DNA from: Lentzea californiensis
GTDB lineage: Bacteria; Actinomycetota; Actinomycetes; Mycobacteriales; Pseudonocardiaceae
Assembly: GCF_024648825.1 (NCBI RefSeq)
Contig: NZ_JANBBE010000011.1
Coordinates: 124,001-188,000 of the forward strand
Reading direction: 5' to 3'
DNA: 64,000 nt
The notes below the pieces were generated by a model. That model was not told where the DNA came from and did not search any database. It was given only the letters and a program-made list of their open reading frames with translations. A program made the position numbers and the translations under genes. Numbering within the stretch: position 1 is the stretch's first letter; every line of letters starts with the position of its first letter. Shown one piece after another: positions 1 to 8,239 of this stretch.

Positions 1-1189
1 ACGGCAGACCCCGGTCGGCGTAGAACTTCTCGAAGACGTCCTCGATCTGCGCCGACCCCGGCGGGATCGGCACGGGCGCCGTACCGCTCGAGTCGTCACC
101 GTCGTAGACGCCGAAGAAGTGGTTCGGCGAGCCGACCATGTCGAAGTTCAGGTACAGCGCGATCTCGTCCTGCCCGGCCTGCGGCAGCGCGGCGACGTAG
201 TGCTCGGACCCGAGCAGGCCCTCCTCCTCGGCACCCCACCAGGCGAAGCGGACCTTCGCGTTGGTCTTGACGCCCTTCAGGTGGATCGCGGTCTCCAGCA
301 ACGCCGCCGTGCCGCTGCCGTTGTCGTTGATGCCGGGCCCGTCCTGCACGCTGTCGAGGTGCGCGCCGGCCATGACGACGTTGTTCGCGTCGCCGTCACG
401 GGACTCGGCGAACACGTTCCACGTCTTGCGCGTCTCCTCGGTGAAGTCGACCTTCACCCGGACCGTTGTGTTCGGCGAGAGCAGGACGAGCTCCGCGCCG
501 ACGGCGTAGGTCGCGAACACCACGGGGATCGCGAGGCCCGGGGTGGGGCCGACCGGTGTGGTCAGGCCGGTGCGGCCGGGCTGTCCCTCGTTGAACAGGA
601 CGACCGCGGCCGCACCCGCGGCCTGCGCGTTCAACGCCTTGACGTTGAACCCGCACGAGCCGCGCTGCAGCAGGGCGATGCGGCCGGGGGTGAACCCGGC
701 GAAGTCGGCGGCCTCGCAGCCGCTGGTGCTCGTGTTCTCCACAGGGGCGGGCGGGACGACCACGTCGACGGGCTGGACGACGCCGGTGACGTCCCCCTCG
801 AACGTCGGCGTGAACCCGTTGCGGGTGAACTCGCTGTCCCGCTGGAAGATCCGCGGGACCGGCGCGACGCGGTCGAGCCGTGAGTCGTCCTCCACGTACG
901 GGAAGTCGAACTCCTGCACGCTCGGCAGGTAGCCGGCCGCGGTCAGCTGGGAGACCACGTAGTTCACCGACGCCTGGTATCCAGGACGTCCGGCCGCGCG
1001 GTCGCCGTGGGTGTCCGCGATGGACTGGAACGCGTCGAGATGCCGCAGGACGCCGTTCAGCGTGACGGCCTTGGTGAGCTTCGCAGGGGAGTTGTTGGTG
1101 GGATCGGCGAGTGCCCGTCCGGTCACGGCCAGTGGTAGAACCAGGGCCAGGACCGCGAACAGCGCCAAGCGCCGAGGACGTTGGACCAT
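1..1189 (-). CDS. Secreted M28-family zinc aminopeptidase with PA domain (3' end cut by window)
   Basis: Predicted exported metallo-aminopeptidase that trims peptides outside the cell. The protein begins MVQRPRRLALFAVLALVLPL, a signal peptide with a basic start and hydrophobic core. A PA (protease-associated) insert covers about residues 130-250. The M28 zinc site follows: GAHLDSVQDG near residue 275 and a WWGAEEEGLLGSEHY block near residue 320, which supply the His/Asp and Glu ligands and catalytic Glu of this family. The ATG at 1189 is preceded by GGAGG seven bases upstream (1197-1201). The C-terminus lies outside the window, so the full length cannot be judged. It is divergent from the kinase-like gene. 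The family is clear; the substrate is not. Confidence 0.9.
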   Translation of the reverse strand, partial: MVQRPRRLALFAVLALVLPLAVTGRALADPTNNSPAKLTKAVTLNGVLRHLDAFQSIADTHGDRAAGRPGYQASVNYVVSQLTAAGYLPSVQEFDFPYVEDDSRLDRVAPVPRIFQRDSEFTRNGFTPTFEGDVTGVVQPVDVVVPPAPVENTSTSGCEAADFAGFTPGRIALLQRGSCGFNVKALNAQAAGAAAVVLFNEGQPGRTGLTTPVGPTPGLAIPVVFATYAVGAELVLLSPNTTVRVKVDFTEETRKTWNVFAESRDGDANNVVMAGAHLDSVQDGPGINDNGSGTAALLETAIHLKGVKTNAKVRFAWWGAEEEGLLGSEHYVAALPQAGQDEIALYLNFDMVGSPNHFFGVYDGDDSSGTAPVPIPPGSAQIEDVFEKFYADRGLP

Positions 1190-1289
1190 CGGTATGCCTC
1201 CATGCGTCTTCGCCGCCGAATGCACCCCCGACGATCCTTATCTGTCCGATGTGTCCCGTGTTACACCGATGGCTACTGGAGGTGGGTGT

Positions 1290-2030
1290 TTGTTCCGGTT
1301 GCTGGAGACCGCCGTCCGCGTCGAGCCGCTGGAGGGGGAGGGGCTCACCAACGTCCTGCACCTCGTCACGCTGGCCGACGGGCGCAAAGCCGTGCTGCGC
1401 CAACCCAAGGTGGCGCGCGACCTGCCGAAGTTCGTCATCCCCGGCGCACCGGAGGTCCTCGCGCACAACGGCCGCGGTGACGTGCTGGTCGAGTACGTCG
1501 AGGGCCGGACGCTGGCGGACGCGCTGCCGGTGTCCGAAGAGGTCTGGCGGCGCATCGGCGAGGCGTTCGCGAAGGTCCACGCGGTCGGGTTGCTGCACAA
1601 CGACGTGAACCTGCACAACATCATCGTCAGCGAGGGAGCCGCCACGCTGATCGACTGGGACAACCCCGGCCTGGGCAACCCGCTCGACGAGCTGGCGGCG
1701 TTCGAGGAACACCTCTTCCTGCACGGAACCGTGCTGCCCCAGGCGTTCTGGATCGGCTACGGCTCCCGGCCCGGCCCGAACCTGCTGCGCGTGCACCGGA
1801 TCGCCGGGTGCATCGGCTGGCTCGCGAGCGGGGACTGGCGGCAGTGGGAGGCCGACAGGACGCTGAAGCCGGAGAACCTGGCCAGGGTCCGGAACTGGCG
1901 GCGACTGCTCGCGAGCTGGCTCGCCGACCAGTTCCGGACCGACTTCCTAGCGGCTGAGGTTGCGGTACTTCAGCACCGAGAGCGGCCAGAAGATCGCCAC
2001 GAACACCGCGGGCCACAGCACCGCCAGTAA
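1290..2030 (+). CDS. Kinase-fold phosphotransferase (APH/RIO-like)
   Basis: About 246 residues with the core of a small protein-kinase-like fold. HNDVNLHNI resembles the catalytic loop (Asp and Asn ligands) and IDWDNPG the metal-binding Asp motif, as in aminoglycoside phosphotransferase, Bud32/RIO and lipopolysaccharide kinases. The substrate is unknown. The start is chosen as TTG at 1290 because GGAGGTG (1278-1284) sits seven bases before it. ATG at 1269 is in frame but has no ribosome binding site. The last 28 codons run antisense into the 3' end of the ABC permease (84-base convergent overlap), so the basic C-terminal tail, rich in Arg, His and Gln, may not be functional. Reaction and pathway are not assigned. 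Confidence 0.65.
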   Translation: MFRLLETAVRVEPLEGEGLTNVLHLVTLADGRKAVLRQPKVARDLPKFVIPGAPEVLAHNGRGDVLVEYVEGRTLADALPVSEEVWRRIGEAFAKVHAVGLLHNDVNLHNIIVSEGAATLIDWDNPGLGNPLDELAAFEEHLFLHGTVLPQAFWIGYGSRPGPNLLRVHRIAGCIGWLASGDWRQWEADRTLKPENLARVRNWRRLLASWLADQFRTDFLAAEVAVLQHRERPEDRHEHRGPQHRQ

Positions 2031-2726
2031 CAACGAGTTCTGCGCGGCCCACGAGTCACCGCCGACCCCGGGATTGCCGAACAGCTCACGCGCCGCCGCC
2101 ACGGTCGACGACAGCGGGTTCCACTCCGCGACCACGCGCAGCCAGCCCGGCATCAGCTCCGGCGAGACGAACGTGTTCGCGAACATCGTCAGCGGGAACA
2201 GGAACATCCACGACGCCTGCGCCGCCTCCGGCTTGACCAGCAGGCCGATGTAGATGCCGACCCAGACCAGTGCGAACCGCAGCCACAGGAACAGCGCGAA
2301 CGCCAGCAGGGCGTTGAGCGGCCCGTCGTGGAACGACCAGCCGATCGCCAGCCCGCACAGCGCGAGCACCAGCAGTTCGAGCGACGAGTTCACCAGGTCC
2401 GCGATGCTGCGTCCGGCCACCACGCCGGTCTGCGACATCGGGGAGGCGCGGAACCGGTCCGTGACGCCCCGGTCGGCGTCCATCGACACCATCATCAGCG
2501 TGGAGCCGACACCGAACGCGATGGTCTGGCCGAACATGCCCGGCAGCAGGAACTCGATGTAGTCACCGCCGCCGAAGACGTTCATCGCGCTGCCGAACAC
2601 CAGCCCGAAGATCAGCACCGAGATGACCGGGTAGGCGAGGTTCGCGAACACCCTGACCGGTTCGCGCACCCAGTGGATCAGGTCCCGCTTGGCGACGATC
2701 CACGAGTCGACGACCGCGTACCTCAT
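1947..2726 (-). CDS. ABC-2 type membrane permease (DrrB-like)
   Basis: Membrane subunit of a drug or lipid exporter. The 259-residue protein has about six hydrophobic segments, and a central MDADRGVTDRFRASPMS stretch is typical of DrrB/NodJ-type ABC-2 permeases. ATG at 2726 overlaps the stop of the ATPase gene by four bases (ATGA), so the two are translationally coupled and should form one transporter. Its 3' end overlaps the convergent kinase-like gene. The cargo cannot be read from sequence. DrrAB homologs export anthracyclines and other hydrophobic compounds, but no biosynthetic cluster is visible here. Confidence 0.88.
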   Translation of the reverse strand: MRYAVVDSWIVAKRDLIHWVREPVRVFANLAYPVISVLIFGLVFGSAMNVFGGGDYIEFLLPGMFGQTIAFGVGSTLMMVSMDADRGVTDRFRASPMSQTGVVAGRSIADLVNSSLELLVLALCGLAIGWSFHDGPLNALLAFALFLWLRFALVWVGIYIGLLVKPEAAQASWMFLFPLTMFANTFVSPELMPGWLRVVAEWNPLSSTVAAARELFGNPGVGGDSWAAQNSLLLAVLWPAVFVAIFWPLSVLKYRNLSR

Positions 2727-3667
2727 GCCTGCACCTCCGAGACGGCCTTGTGCCCGGTGATCGCGAGGAAGACGTCGTCCAGGGTCGGCCGCCGCAGCGC
2801 GATGTCCTCGGCCTCGACACCGCGTGCCGCCAGTGCCGACGTCACCCGCGTCAGCGCCGCCACCCGGTCGGCCACGGCCGCGCTCACCCGGAACGTGTCG
2901 GGGTCCACCTCGGCGTCGGGGCCGAGCACGTCCGCCACGAGCGGCAGTTCGTCGGCGTTGCGGACCACGACCTCGATCCGGTCGCCGCCGAGCTTGGACT
3001 TGAGCTGGTCCGGTGTGCCCTGGGCGGCGACGCGGCCGGTGTCCATCACGACGATCTGGTCGGCGAGCTGGTCGGCCTCGTCCAGGTACTGCGTGGTCAG
3101 CAGCACCGTCGTCCCCTCGCCGACGACCCGCTTCACCTCCCGCCAGACCTCGCCGCGGTTGCGCGGGTCGAGTCCGGTCGTCGGTTCGTCCAGGAACAGC
3201 ACCGACGGCCTCATGACGAAGCTCGACGCCAGGTCCAAGCGCCGCCGCATGCCGCCCGAGTACTGCTTGGCCCGCTTGTCCGCCGCGTCGGTCAGCCCGA
3301 ACTGCTCCAGCAGCTCGTCCGCCCGGACCTCGGCCCGGCGCTTGGAGAGGTGGTAGAGCCGCCCCCACATGACCAGGTTCTCCTTGCCGGTCAGCACGTC
3401 GTCGACCGTGGACTGCTGGCCGTTCAACGCCACCTGACGGCGCACCGCCGGCGCCTCGCGCACCACGTCGTGGCCCGCTACCTCGGCGCGGCCGCCGTCC
3501 AGGCGCAGCAACGTGGCCAGGATGCGCACCGCCGTGGTCTTGCCGGCGCCGTTCGGGCCGAGCAGCCCGCACACCGTTCCGGTGGGCACCGCCAGGTCGA
3601 ACCCGTCGAGCGCCCAGTTCCTGTCGAACCTCTTGCGCAGGCCTTCCGCGAGCACCGCGTGTCCCAC
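2723..3667 (-). CDS. ABC transporter ATP-binding protein (DrrA-like)
   Basis: Energy-coupling subunit of the exporter. Walker A GPNGAGKTT lies near residue 38, signature QYSGGMRRRLDLASS near residue 135, and Walker B VLFLDEPTTGLDPRNR near residue 157. A DrrA-type C-terminal extension ends in LRRPTLDDVFLAITGH, a hallmark of the daunorubicin-resistance ATPase family. Length (314 residues) is normal. Translation starts at GTG 3667. The gene is divergent from a TetR regulator across a short region with repeated operator-like sites, so it is probably repressed until ligand binds the regulator. Confidence 0.92.
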   Translation of the reverse strand: MGHAVLAEGLRKRFDRNWALDGFDLAVPTGTVCGLLGPNGAGKTTAVRILATLLRLDGGRAEVAGHDVVREAPAVRRQVALNGQQSTVDDVLTGKENLVMWGRLYHLSKRRAEVRADELLEQFGLTDAADKRAKQYSGGMRRRLDLASSFVMRPSVLFLDEPTTGLDPRNRGEVWREVKRVVGEGTTVLLTTQYLDEADQLADQIVVMDTGRVAAQGTPDQLKSKLGGDRIEVVVRNADELPLVADVLGPDAEVDPDTFRVSAAVADRVAALTRVTSALAARGVEAEDIALRRPTLDDVFLAITGHKAVSEVQA

Positions 3668-3693
3668 GACTCCACCCCCGTGACTTAACTGCT

Positions 3694-3723
3694 TACGTTG
3701 TACGCAGGGTGTACGTTGTACAC
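3694..3723. promoter_or_regulatory. Operator-like repeats between exporter and TetR gene
   Basis: TACGTTGTAC occurs twice (3694-3703 and 3712-3721), 18 bases apart. The right copy sits in a palindrome with arms GTGTAC and GTACAC around GTT (3709-3723). The spacing places both copies on roughly the same face of the helix. The position in the divergent intergenic region fits autoregulated TetR control of both genes. Confidence 0.6.
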
Positions 3724-3765
3724 GGTTCTAGGATTCACAGCAAGCAGGTTTGTGAAGGGGGCTGG

Positions 3766-4515
3766 GTGAAGAGCGATCGGGACCGGAGCGTGCGCCTGTT
3801 GTGGGAGCCGCCCGCCGAGCCGACCAGGGGACCGAAGGCCGCGCTGAGCCAGTCGCGGGTCGTCGAGGCCGCCATCAAGGTGGCCGACGCCGACGGCATC
3901 GACGCGCTCACGATGCGCCGGGTCGCCGAGACGCTGGGCAACACCGCGATGTCGCTCTACCGGCACGTGCCCGGCAAGTCCGAGCTGCTGGACCTGATGG
4001 TCGACGCGGTGTGGGGGGAGACCGAACCCACGCCCGAGGGCCCCTGGCGCGCCGGTCTGGAGTTCTTCGCCCGGCAGGTGTGGGCGATGTACCGCGCGCA
4101 CCCGTGGATGCTGCAGCTGACGACCTCGCGCCGGATGCCCGGCCCGCACGCCATGACGCGCCAGGACGCGGCCTACGCCGCCGTCTCGGAGCTGGGGCTG
4201 GCGACCGAGGAGATGGTGGCCGTGGTGACGACGGTGGCCCACTTCGTCGACGGCGTCGGCCGCACGATGGCGGACCGCGTCCAGGCCGAGCGGGAGACCG
4301 GCGTGTCCGAGGAGGACTGGTGGGACGGCCGTGACGCGCTCTGGGAGCACTTCACGCCGGACCGGCTGCCGATGACGACCCGGATCTGGAACTCGGGCGG
4401 CTTCGACCGCCTCCTCGACGAGTTCGAGTTCGGCCTCGCGCGGGTCCTCGACGGCCTCGCGGTGTTCATCGAGTCCGACGAGCGACCGCTGTTTCGTACA
4501 CAGACGTGCTTGTAG
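3766..4515 (+). CDS. TetR-family transcriptional regulator
   Basis: One-component repressor likely controlling the divergent DrrAB-type exporter. The N-terminal helix-turn-helix is visible at about residues 30-75 (LSQSRVVEAAIKVADADGID, then MRRVAETLGNTAMSLYRHVP), followed by a ligand-binding domain of the TetR_C_11 type. The proposed start is GTG 3766, preceded by GAAGGGGG (3754-3761). A longer reading from 3709 would begin inside the operator repeats and is less likely. At about 249 residues it is longer than a minimal TetR because of a 25-residue leader ahead of the DNA-binding domain. Confidence 0.88.
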   Translation: MKSDRDRSVRLLWEPPAEPTRGPKAALSQSRVVEAAIKVADADGIDALTMRRVAETLGNTAMSLYRHVPGKSELLDLMVDAVWGETEPTPEGPWRAGLEFFARQVWAMYRAHPWMLQLTTSRRMPGPHAMTRQDAAYAAVSELGLATEEMVAVVTTVAHFVDGVGRTMADRVQAERETGVSEEDWWDGRDALWEHFTPDRLPMTTRIWNSGGFDRLLDEFEFGLARVLDGLAVFIESDERPLFRTQTCL

Positions 4516-4722
4516 TCAATCATCCCACCTTGAGTCGTCCGATCGAGTGAAAAGGGCAGCTCAGCGCGGGGCAGAAGGGTAGTTGGGCGGTTACGTAATG
4601 CCATTGTTATGCGCAATCAGAATGAACTCGTTCGAACGCTGAACCGACCACTCCTATCTGCCCGTTTTCCTTCGTGACACCGTTTCGCCGCGGGGGTCGA
4701 ATCGGGACGACGAGGAGGTCGT

Positions 4723-5478
4723 ATGACAGCTGGCGCGCACGACGCGGTCACCCTTGGCTGCTACGCGCTCGGCGTTCTGGACGCGCACGAGAGTCTTGGC
4801 GTTGAGCAGCACCTTCGGGGCTGTCCGTCCTGCCGTGCGCAGGTCGCCGACTTCCATCGGATCCGAACAGCACTTGACGACGTGCCTCGTGAGGCATTTC
4901 TGCACGAGCTCGAGGACGACCTGCCCATGCCTTCGGACCTGCTGCTGCAGCGCACGCTGCGGCAGATCAGGCAGGAGTCGGTCATCCCGCAGCAGCGGGA
5001 GGCCGCTCCACGCCCGAGAGCCAGTCCGCAGCCGGTGGAGGACCTCCCCGAACCGCTGCACGCCAAGCCCCGGCGCTGGCCGGGTTACCTCGCCGCCGCG
5101 GCAGTAGCCGCGGTGGTCGCGTTCGGGGGTGCCGCGGCGCTCATGCAGAACCAGGCGCCGCAGACGTCGATCGCCGGACCTCGCACGGGCGAGGGCAAGG
5201 CGAGCGGCATCGAGCTGAAGGCGAACATCGAGCCTTCGTCGCAGGACCGGTACGAGGTCACGGCCAAGATCAACGGCCTGCCCGCCTTGCAGAAGTGCAA
5301 GCTGGTCGTGATCGCCAAGGACGGCACGAAGTCCGTGGCGACCACGTGGACCTCGTCCGAGAAGGGCAAGGCCGAGGGCGCGACGGTACGCGGCATGGTG
5401 AGCGTCCCGTCGGACCAGGTGCAGTCGATCGCGGTCGAGAACACCGAGGGCAAGCAGTTCGTGGTGGCGAACCTGTAG
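4723..5478 (+). CDS. Zinc anti-sigma factor (RskA-like), membrane anchored
   Basis: Predicted anti-sigma factor. The N-terminal zinc-binding domain has the H-x3-C-x2-C pattern in EQHLRGCPSCRAQV (about residues 28-41). One transmembrane helix (YLAAAAVAAVVAFGGAAALM, about residues 120-140) leads to an extracytoplasmic RskA-type beta domain. A strong GAGGAGG lies just before the ATG. No sigma factor gene is adjacent, which is unusual because these genes normally follow their ECF sigma gene. The next locus is a DUF4331 operon on the opposite strand. A strong bidirectional hairpin terminator follows. Confidence 0.87.
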   Translation: MTAGAHDAVTLGCYALGVLDAHESLGVEQHLRGCPSCRAQVADFHRIRTALDDVPREAFLHELEDDLPMPSDLLLQRTLRQIRQESVIPQQREAAPRPRASPQPVEDLPEPLHAKPRRWPGYLAAAAVAAVVAFGGAAALMQNQAPQTSIAGPRTGEGKASGIELKANIEPSSQDRYEVTAKINGLPALQKCKLVVIAKDGTKSVATTWTSSEKGKAEGATVRGMVSVPSDQVQSIAVENTEGKQFVVANL

Positions 5479-5491
5479 GGACGGAAACAGG

Positions 5492-5527
5492 CGAAGGGCC
5501 CGGATTCAGATGAATCCGGGCCCTTCG
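5492..5527. terminator. Bidirectional hairpin terminator
   Basis: Perfect 16-base arms (CGAAGGGCCCGGATTC and its complement) with a four-base loop, placed between the convergent anti-sigma and NicO genes. It can serve both transcripts. Confidence 0.85.
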
Positions 5528-5543
5528 TCTTGTATTGGTGTAA

Positions 5544-6941
5544 TTACACGGCTTGCAATGTCAGCCAGGCGCCGACGACGATGACCGTCGCGGCCGTGCC
5601 GACAGGTGCGTAATGCGACAGCAGGCGAGTGGCACGGCCGTCCAGGATTCTTTCGACGCGATCCCGCGCCTTCACGAGCAGCAGCCCCACCGCGGTGAGC
5701 GTGCCGGCCATGCCGATGCCGTAACCGAGGACCAGCAGGACGCCGAACCACGTGCGGCCCAGCGCCATCGCGCCGAGCAGGACCACCAGGGCGGACGGGG
5801 AGGGGACCAGGCCGTTGGCCGCGCCCATGCCGACGAGGCTCGCGCGGCTGTAGCCGTGGCCGTGCCCATGTCCGTGGCCATGACCGTGCCCGTGACCATG
5901 TCCGTGGCCATGCCCCGTCGAAACCCCGGCGAGTGCGGGTTCGCGGGTCGTCGACAGGGCCGAGCGCAGCAGCATCACGCCGATCATCGCGATCAGCACG
6001 CCGCTGACCAGCCCGAGCCAGCGCAGCACCTGTTCACCGGCCAGCGCGCTGGAGGCGCTGATGACCAAGCCGAGGACCAGCACACCACCGGTGTGCGTGG
6101 CCGTGACCGACGCGCCGACGATGAACGCGTCCTTCGGTGTGCCCTGTCGTCCGGCCAGGTAGGCGGCGATGAGCGTCTTGCCGTGACCGGGCAACGCGGC
6201 GTGCGAGGCGCCGAGCACCAACGACAGCAACAACGCCAGAAACCCGAGCCACGGCGTGAGGTCGTCGCTGCCCAGAATGTCGTTGAGCTTGGCCGCCGTG
6301 ACGCTGAACGACTGGACGGGGGAGCCGGTGGCGATCTTCGGCTCGGACCCGCTGCCCGGTTCCGCGCTGAACGCGACGCCGCGGACGTCCATCGGGCTGC
6401 TGAGCAGGTCCTCCGGGTACGTCCGCAGCTCGTCGCTGACGCTCTCGGTCGGCACCTTCGAGTCGGTGAGCCGGATGCCGCTGCCGGCGGCGGTGATCTC
6501 ACGCCAGCCGACCCGGTCGGTGTTCGACTCGTCGCGGAACTCGAGCCTGGCCGGCCGGTCCAGGTCCACCTTGGCGGTGAACTCGCAGACCAGCCGCGTG
6601 GTCAGGAGGTCGGCCTGGCCGACCGGGTGCTCCTTGGTGGAGCTGGAGAGCGTCCAGGTGATCCGGCGCCCGTCCACGGTGGAGCGGTCGGTGCGGGAGA
6701 CCTCGCCGCACCACTGCTGCGCGTCGCGGGTCTTCAGGTTCTCCTGCAGCGTCGGGATCTCCGCCACGTCGACCACGGACCGCAGGTCGATCCGGTCCGG
6801 GTGCAGGTGCAGCCCGTGGTAGTGGTTGACGCTGAAGTTGCCCAGCGGGTGGGCGGACGCCTCGCCGTTGATGAAGAAGATGCCGGCGAGCAGCAACGCC
6901 GTCACCAGGACGGGCCGCACCACCCAGCTGGACAGGCTCAC
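5544..6941 (-). CDS. NicO/RcnA-like nickel-cobalt transporter with His-rich loop
   Basis: Multi-span membrane protein of the high-affinity nickel transport (NicO) family. After a signal-like N-terminus there is an extracytoplasmic domain of about 200 residues starting ASAHPLGNFSVNHY. A membrane domain follows with the HAALPGHGKTLIAAYLAG motif and SVTATHTGGV. A loop of alternating Gly-His, about 23 residues long, lies near residues 355-378 and probably binds metal. GTG at 6941 overlaps the stop of the TPR gene (GTGA). It is the last gene of the operon after DUF4331 and TPR, so the three products probably act together in metal handling at the envelope; the metal itself is not shown. Confidence 0.85.
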   Translation of the reverse strand: MSLSSWVVRPVLVTALLLAGIFFINGEASAHPLGNFSVNHYHGLHLHPDRIDLRSVVDVAEIPTLQENLKTRDAQQWCGEVSRTDRSTVDGRRITWTLSSSTKEHPVGQADLLTTRLVCEFTAKVDLDRPARLEFRDESNTDRVGWREITAAGSGIRLTDSKVPTESVSDELRTYPEDLLSSPMDVRGVAFSAEPGSGSEPKIATGSPVQSFSVTAAKLNDILGSDDLTPWLGFLALLLSLVLGASHAALPGHGKTLIAAYLAGRQGTPKDAFIVGASVTATHTGGVLVLGLVISASSALAGEQVLRWLGLVSGVLIAMIGVMLLRSALSTTREPALAGVSTGHGHGHGHGHGHGHGHGHGHGYSRASLVGMGAANGLVPSPSALVVLLGAMALGRTWFGVLLVLGYGIGMAGTLTAVGLLLVKARDRVERILDGRATRLLSHYAPVGTAATVIVVGAWLTLQAV

Positions 6942-8239
6942 CGGCCGCCTCGAAGCTCCGCGAGCTTGCGACCCGCCTTCAGGGCCTGCAGCGGGGAGAA
7001 GTTCGCGTTCAGCCTGAGCGCCTGCACCAGTGCCTCCTGGGCTTCGGCGACGCGGCCGAGCGCGGCCAGGATCATGCCGCGGTGGTAGGAGAACGTGGCG
7101 TTCTGCCAGCCCAGCGCCACCGCGCGGTCGGAGTAGCTCAACGCCTCCGCGTCCCTTCCGTTGACGTGCAGTGCCCACGCCATGGCGTCGGCCACGAAGA
7201 CGCTCTGCCGGCGGCCCCACTCGCTTTCCGCACGGCGCAGCGCCTGCATGCCATCACCCCGGTCTGCGGCGACGAGAGCCGCGGCCAGATCGTCGGAAGC
7301 ACCCTGCGACTCCATCAGTCGTTGCTGTTCGGTGAGCACGGCCCACTGCTGGGCGGCCTCTTCGGTCCTCCCACCGGCTTCCAGCAGTTCCGCGTACTCC
7401 TGCAGGTACTGGGGCAGGGGAGCGCGCGCCACGAGCCTGCGGTACGACTCCAGCGCCACTGGGATCTCGCCCCGTGCCGCCGCGACCTTGGCCATGCCTT
7501 GAGTGAGAGTCATGTCGTCTCCTCTCGCCGCCAGTCCCTGCTCGTAGTGCTCAGCGGCTTCATCGAGCCGGTTGTGGTCGAACGCGAGTTCACCCAGCCG
7601 GTAACGGCAGAACGCGATCTCCTCGGGCGTCGTGGAGGCCTTCAGCGCACGCTGCATCGCGTCGCGGGCACCGTCGACGTCGCCGTGGAGTTCGAAGTGG
7701 AAGGAAGCACGGGCGAAGGACGCCGTGTTCGGTTTGAGGTCCAGCATCTTCTGCACCGCGTCCTGCGCGCCCGCGTCGTCGCCGAGCTGCGTCAACGCGT
7801 CCGCCAGCACGCCGTGCGCCTCCGCGGAGGCGGGCAGTGCGGCAACGGCTTTCAAAGCCCAGTCGCGGGCTGTGTGGAAGTCGTGGCGGGCGTTGGCCAG
7901 GGTGCCCATGCCGATGGCGGCAAGACCCGTGTCACCCGCGTTCTTCAGCGCGCCTTCGGCCTTCGCGTAGTAGGCCGGGTCGGCCGTCACCCTCGCCAGT
8001 TCCACATAGGACGAACCGAGCCGCGCCCAGGCGTCCTTGTCCTGCGGCAGCTCGTGCAGCCGCTGCTGCAGCTGGTGCACCACCTTGTGCATCTGGTTCT
8101 GCTGCGCCACGGCGGGGACCACGGGCTCAAGGGGCGCGCCCCCGGCCCTGCTGTCGGCAGGACCGGAGGCGGCGAGGTAGGCAAGCGCCGCGGTGACCAG
8201 GAGAACCACCGCGACGGCCTGCCGCTGCTGGTACTTCAC
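6938..8239 (-). CDS. Membrane-anchored TPR-repeat protein
   Basis: About 433 residues. The N-terminus (KYQQRQAVAVVLLVTAALAY) is a single membrane anchor or uncleaved signal. The rest is a helical repeat protein with many tetratricopeptide-like units, for example DAWARLGSSYVELARVT and EEIAFCRYRLGELAFDHN. No enzymatic motif is visible, so it is probably a scaffold. GTG 8239 overlaps the stop of the DUF4331 gene, and its own stop overlaps the NicO start, so all three genes are translationally coupled. A longer start inside DUF4331 (8287) is possible but would give a deep overlap. Confidence 0.82.
   Translation of the reverse strand: MKYQQRQAVAVVLLVTAALAYLAASGPADSRAGGAPLEPVVPAVAQQNQMHKVVHQLQQRLHELPQDKDAWARLGSSYVELARVTADPAYYAKAEGALKNAGDTGLAAIGMGTLANARHDFHTARDWALKAVAALPASAEAHGVLADALTQLGDDAGAQDAVQKMLDLKPNTASFARASFHFELHGDVDGARDAMQRALKASTTPEEIAFCRYRLGELAFDHNRLDEAAEHYEQGLAARGDDMTLTQGMAKVAAARGEIPVALESYRRLVARAPLPQYLQEYAELLEAGGRTEEAAQQWAVLTEQQRLMESQGASDDLAAALVAADRGDGMQALRRAESEWGRRQSVFVADAMAWALHVNGRDAEALSYSDRAVALGWQNATFSYHRGMILAALGRVAEAQEALVQALRLNANFSPLQALKAGRKLAELRGGR

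Noticed and set aside
5855-5925. Short tandem repeat resembling a CRISPR or satellite
   Set aside because: It encodes the Gly-His loop of the NicO transporter in frame; there are no spacers.
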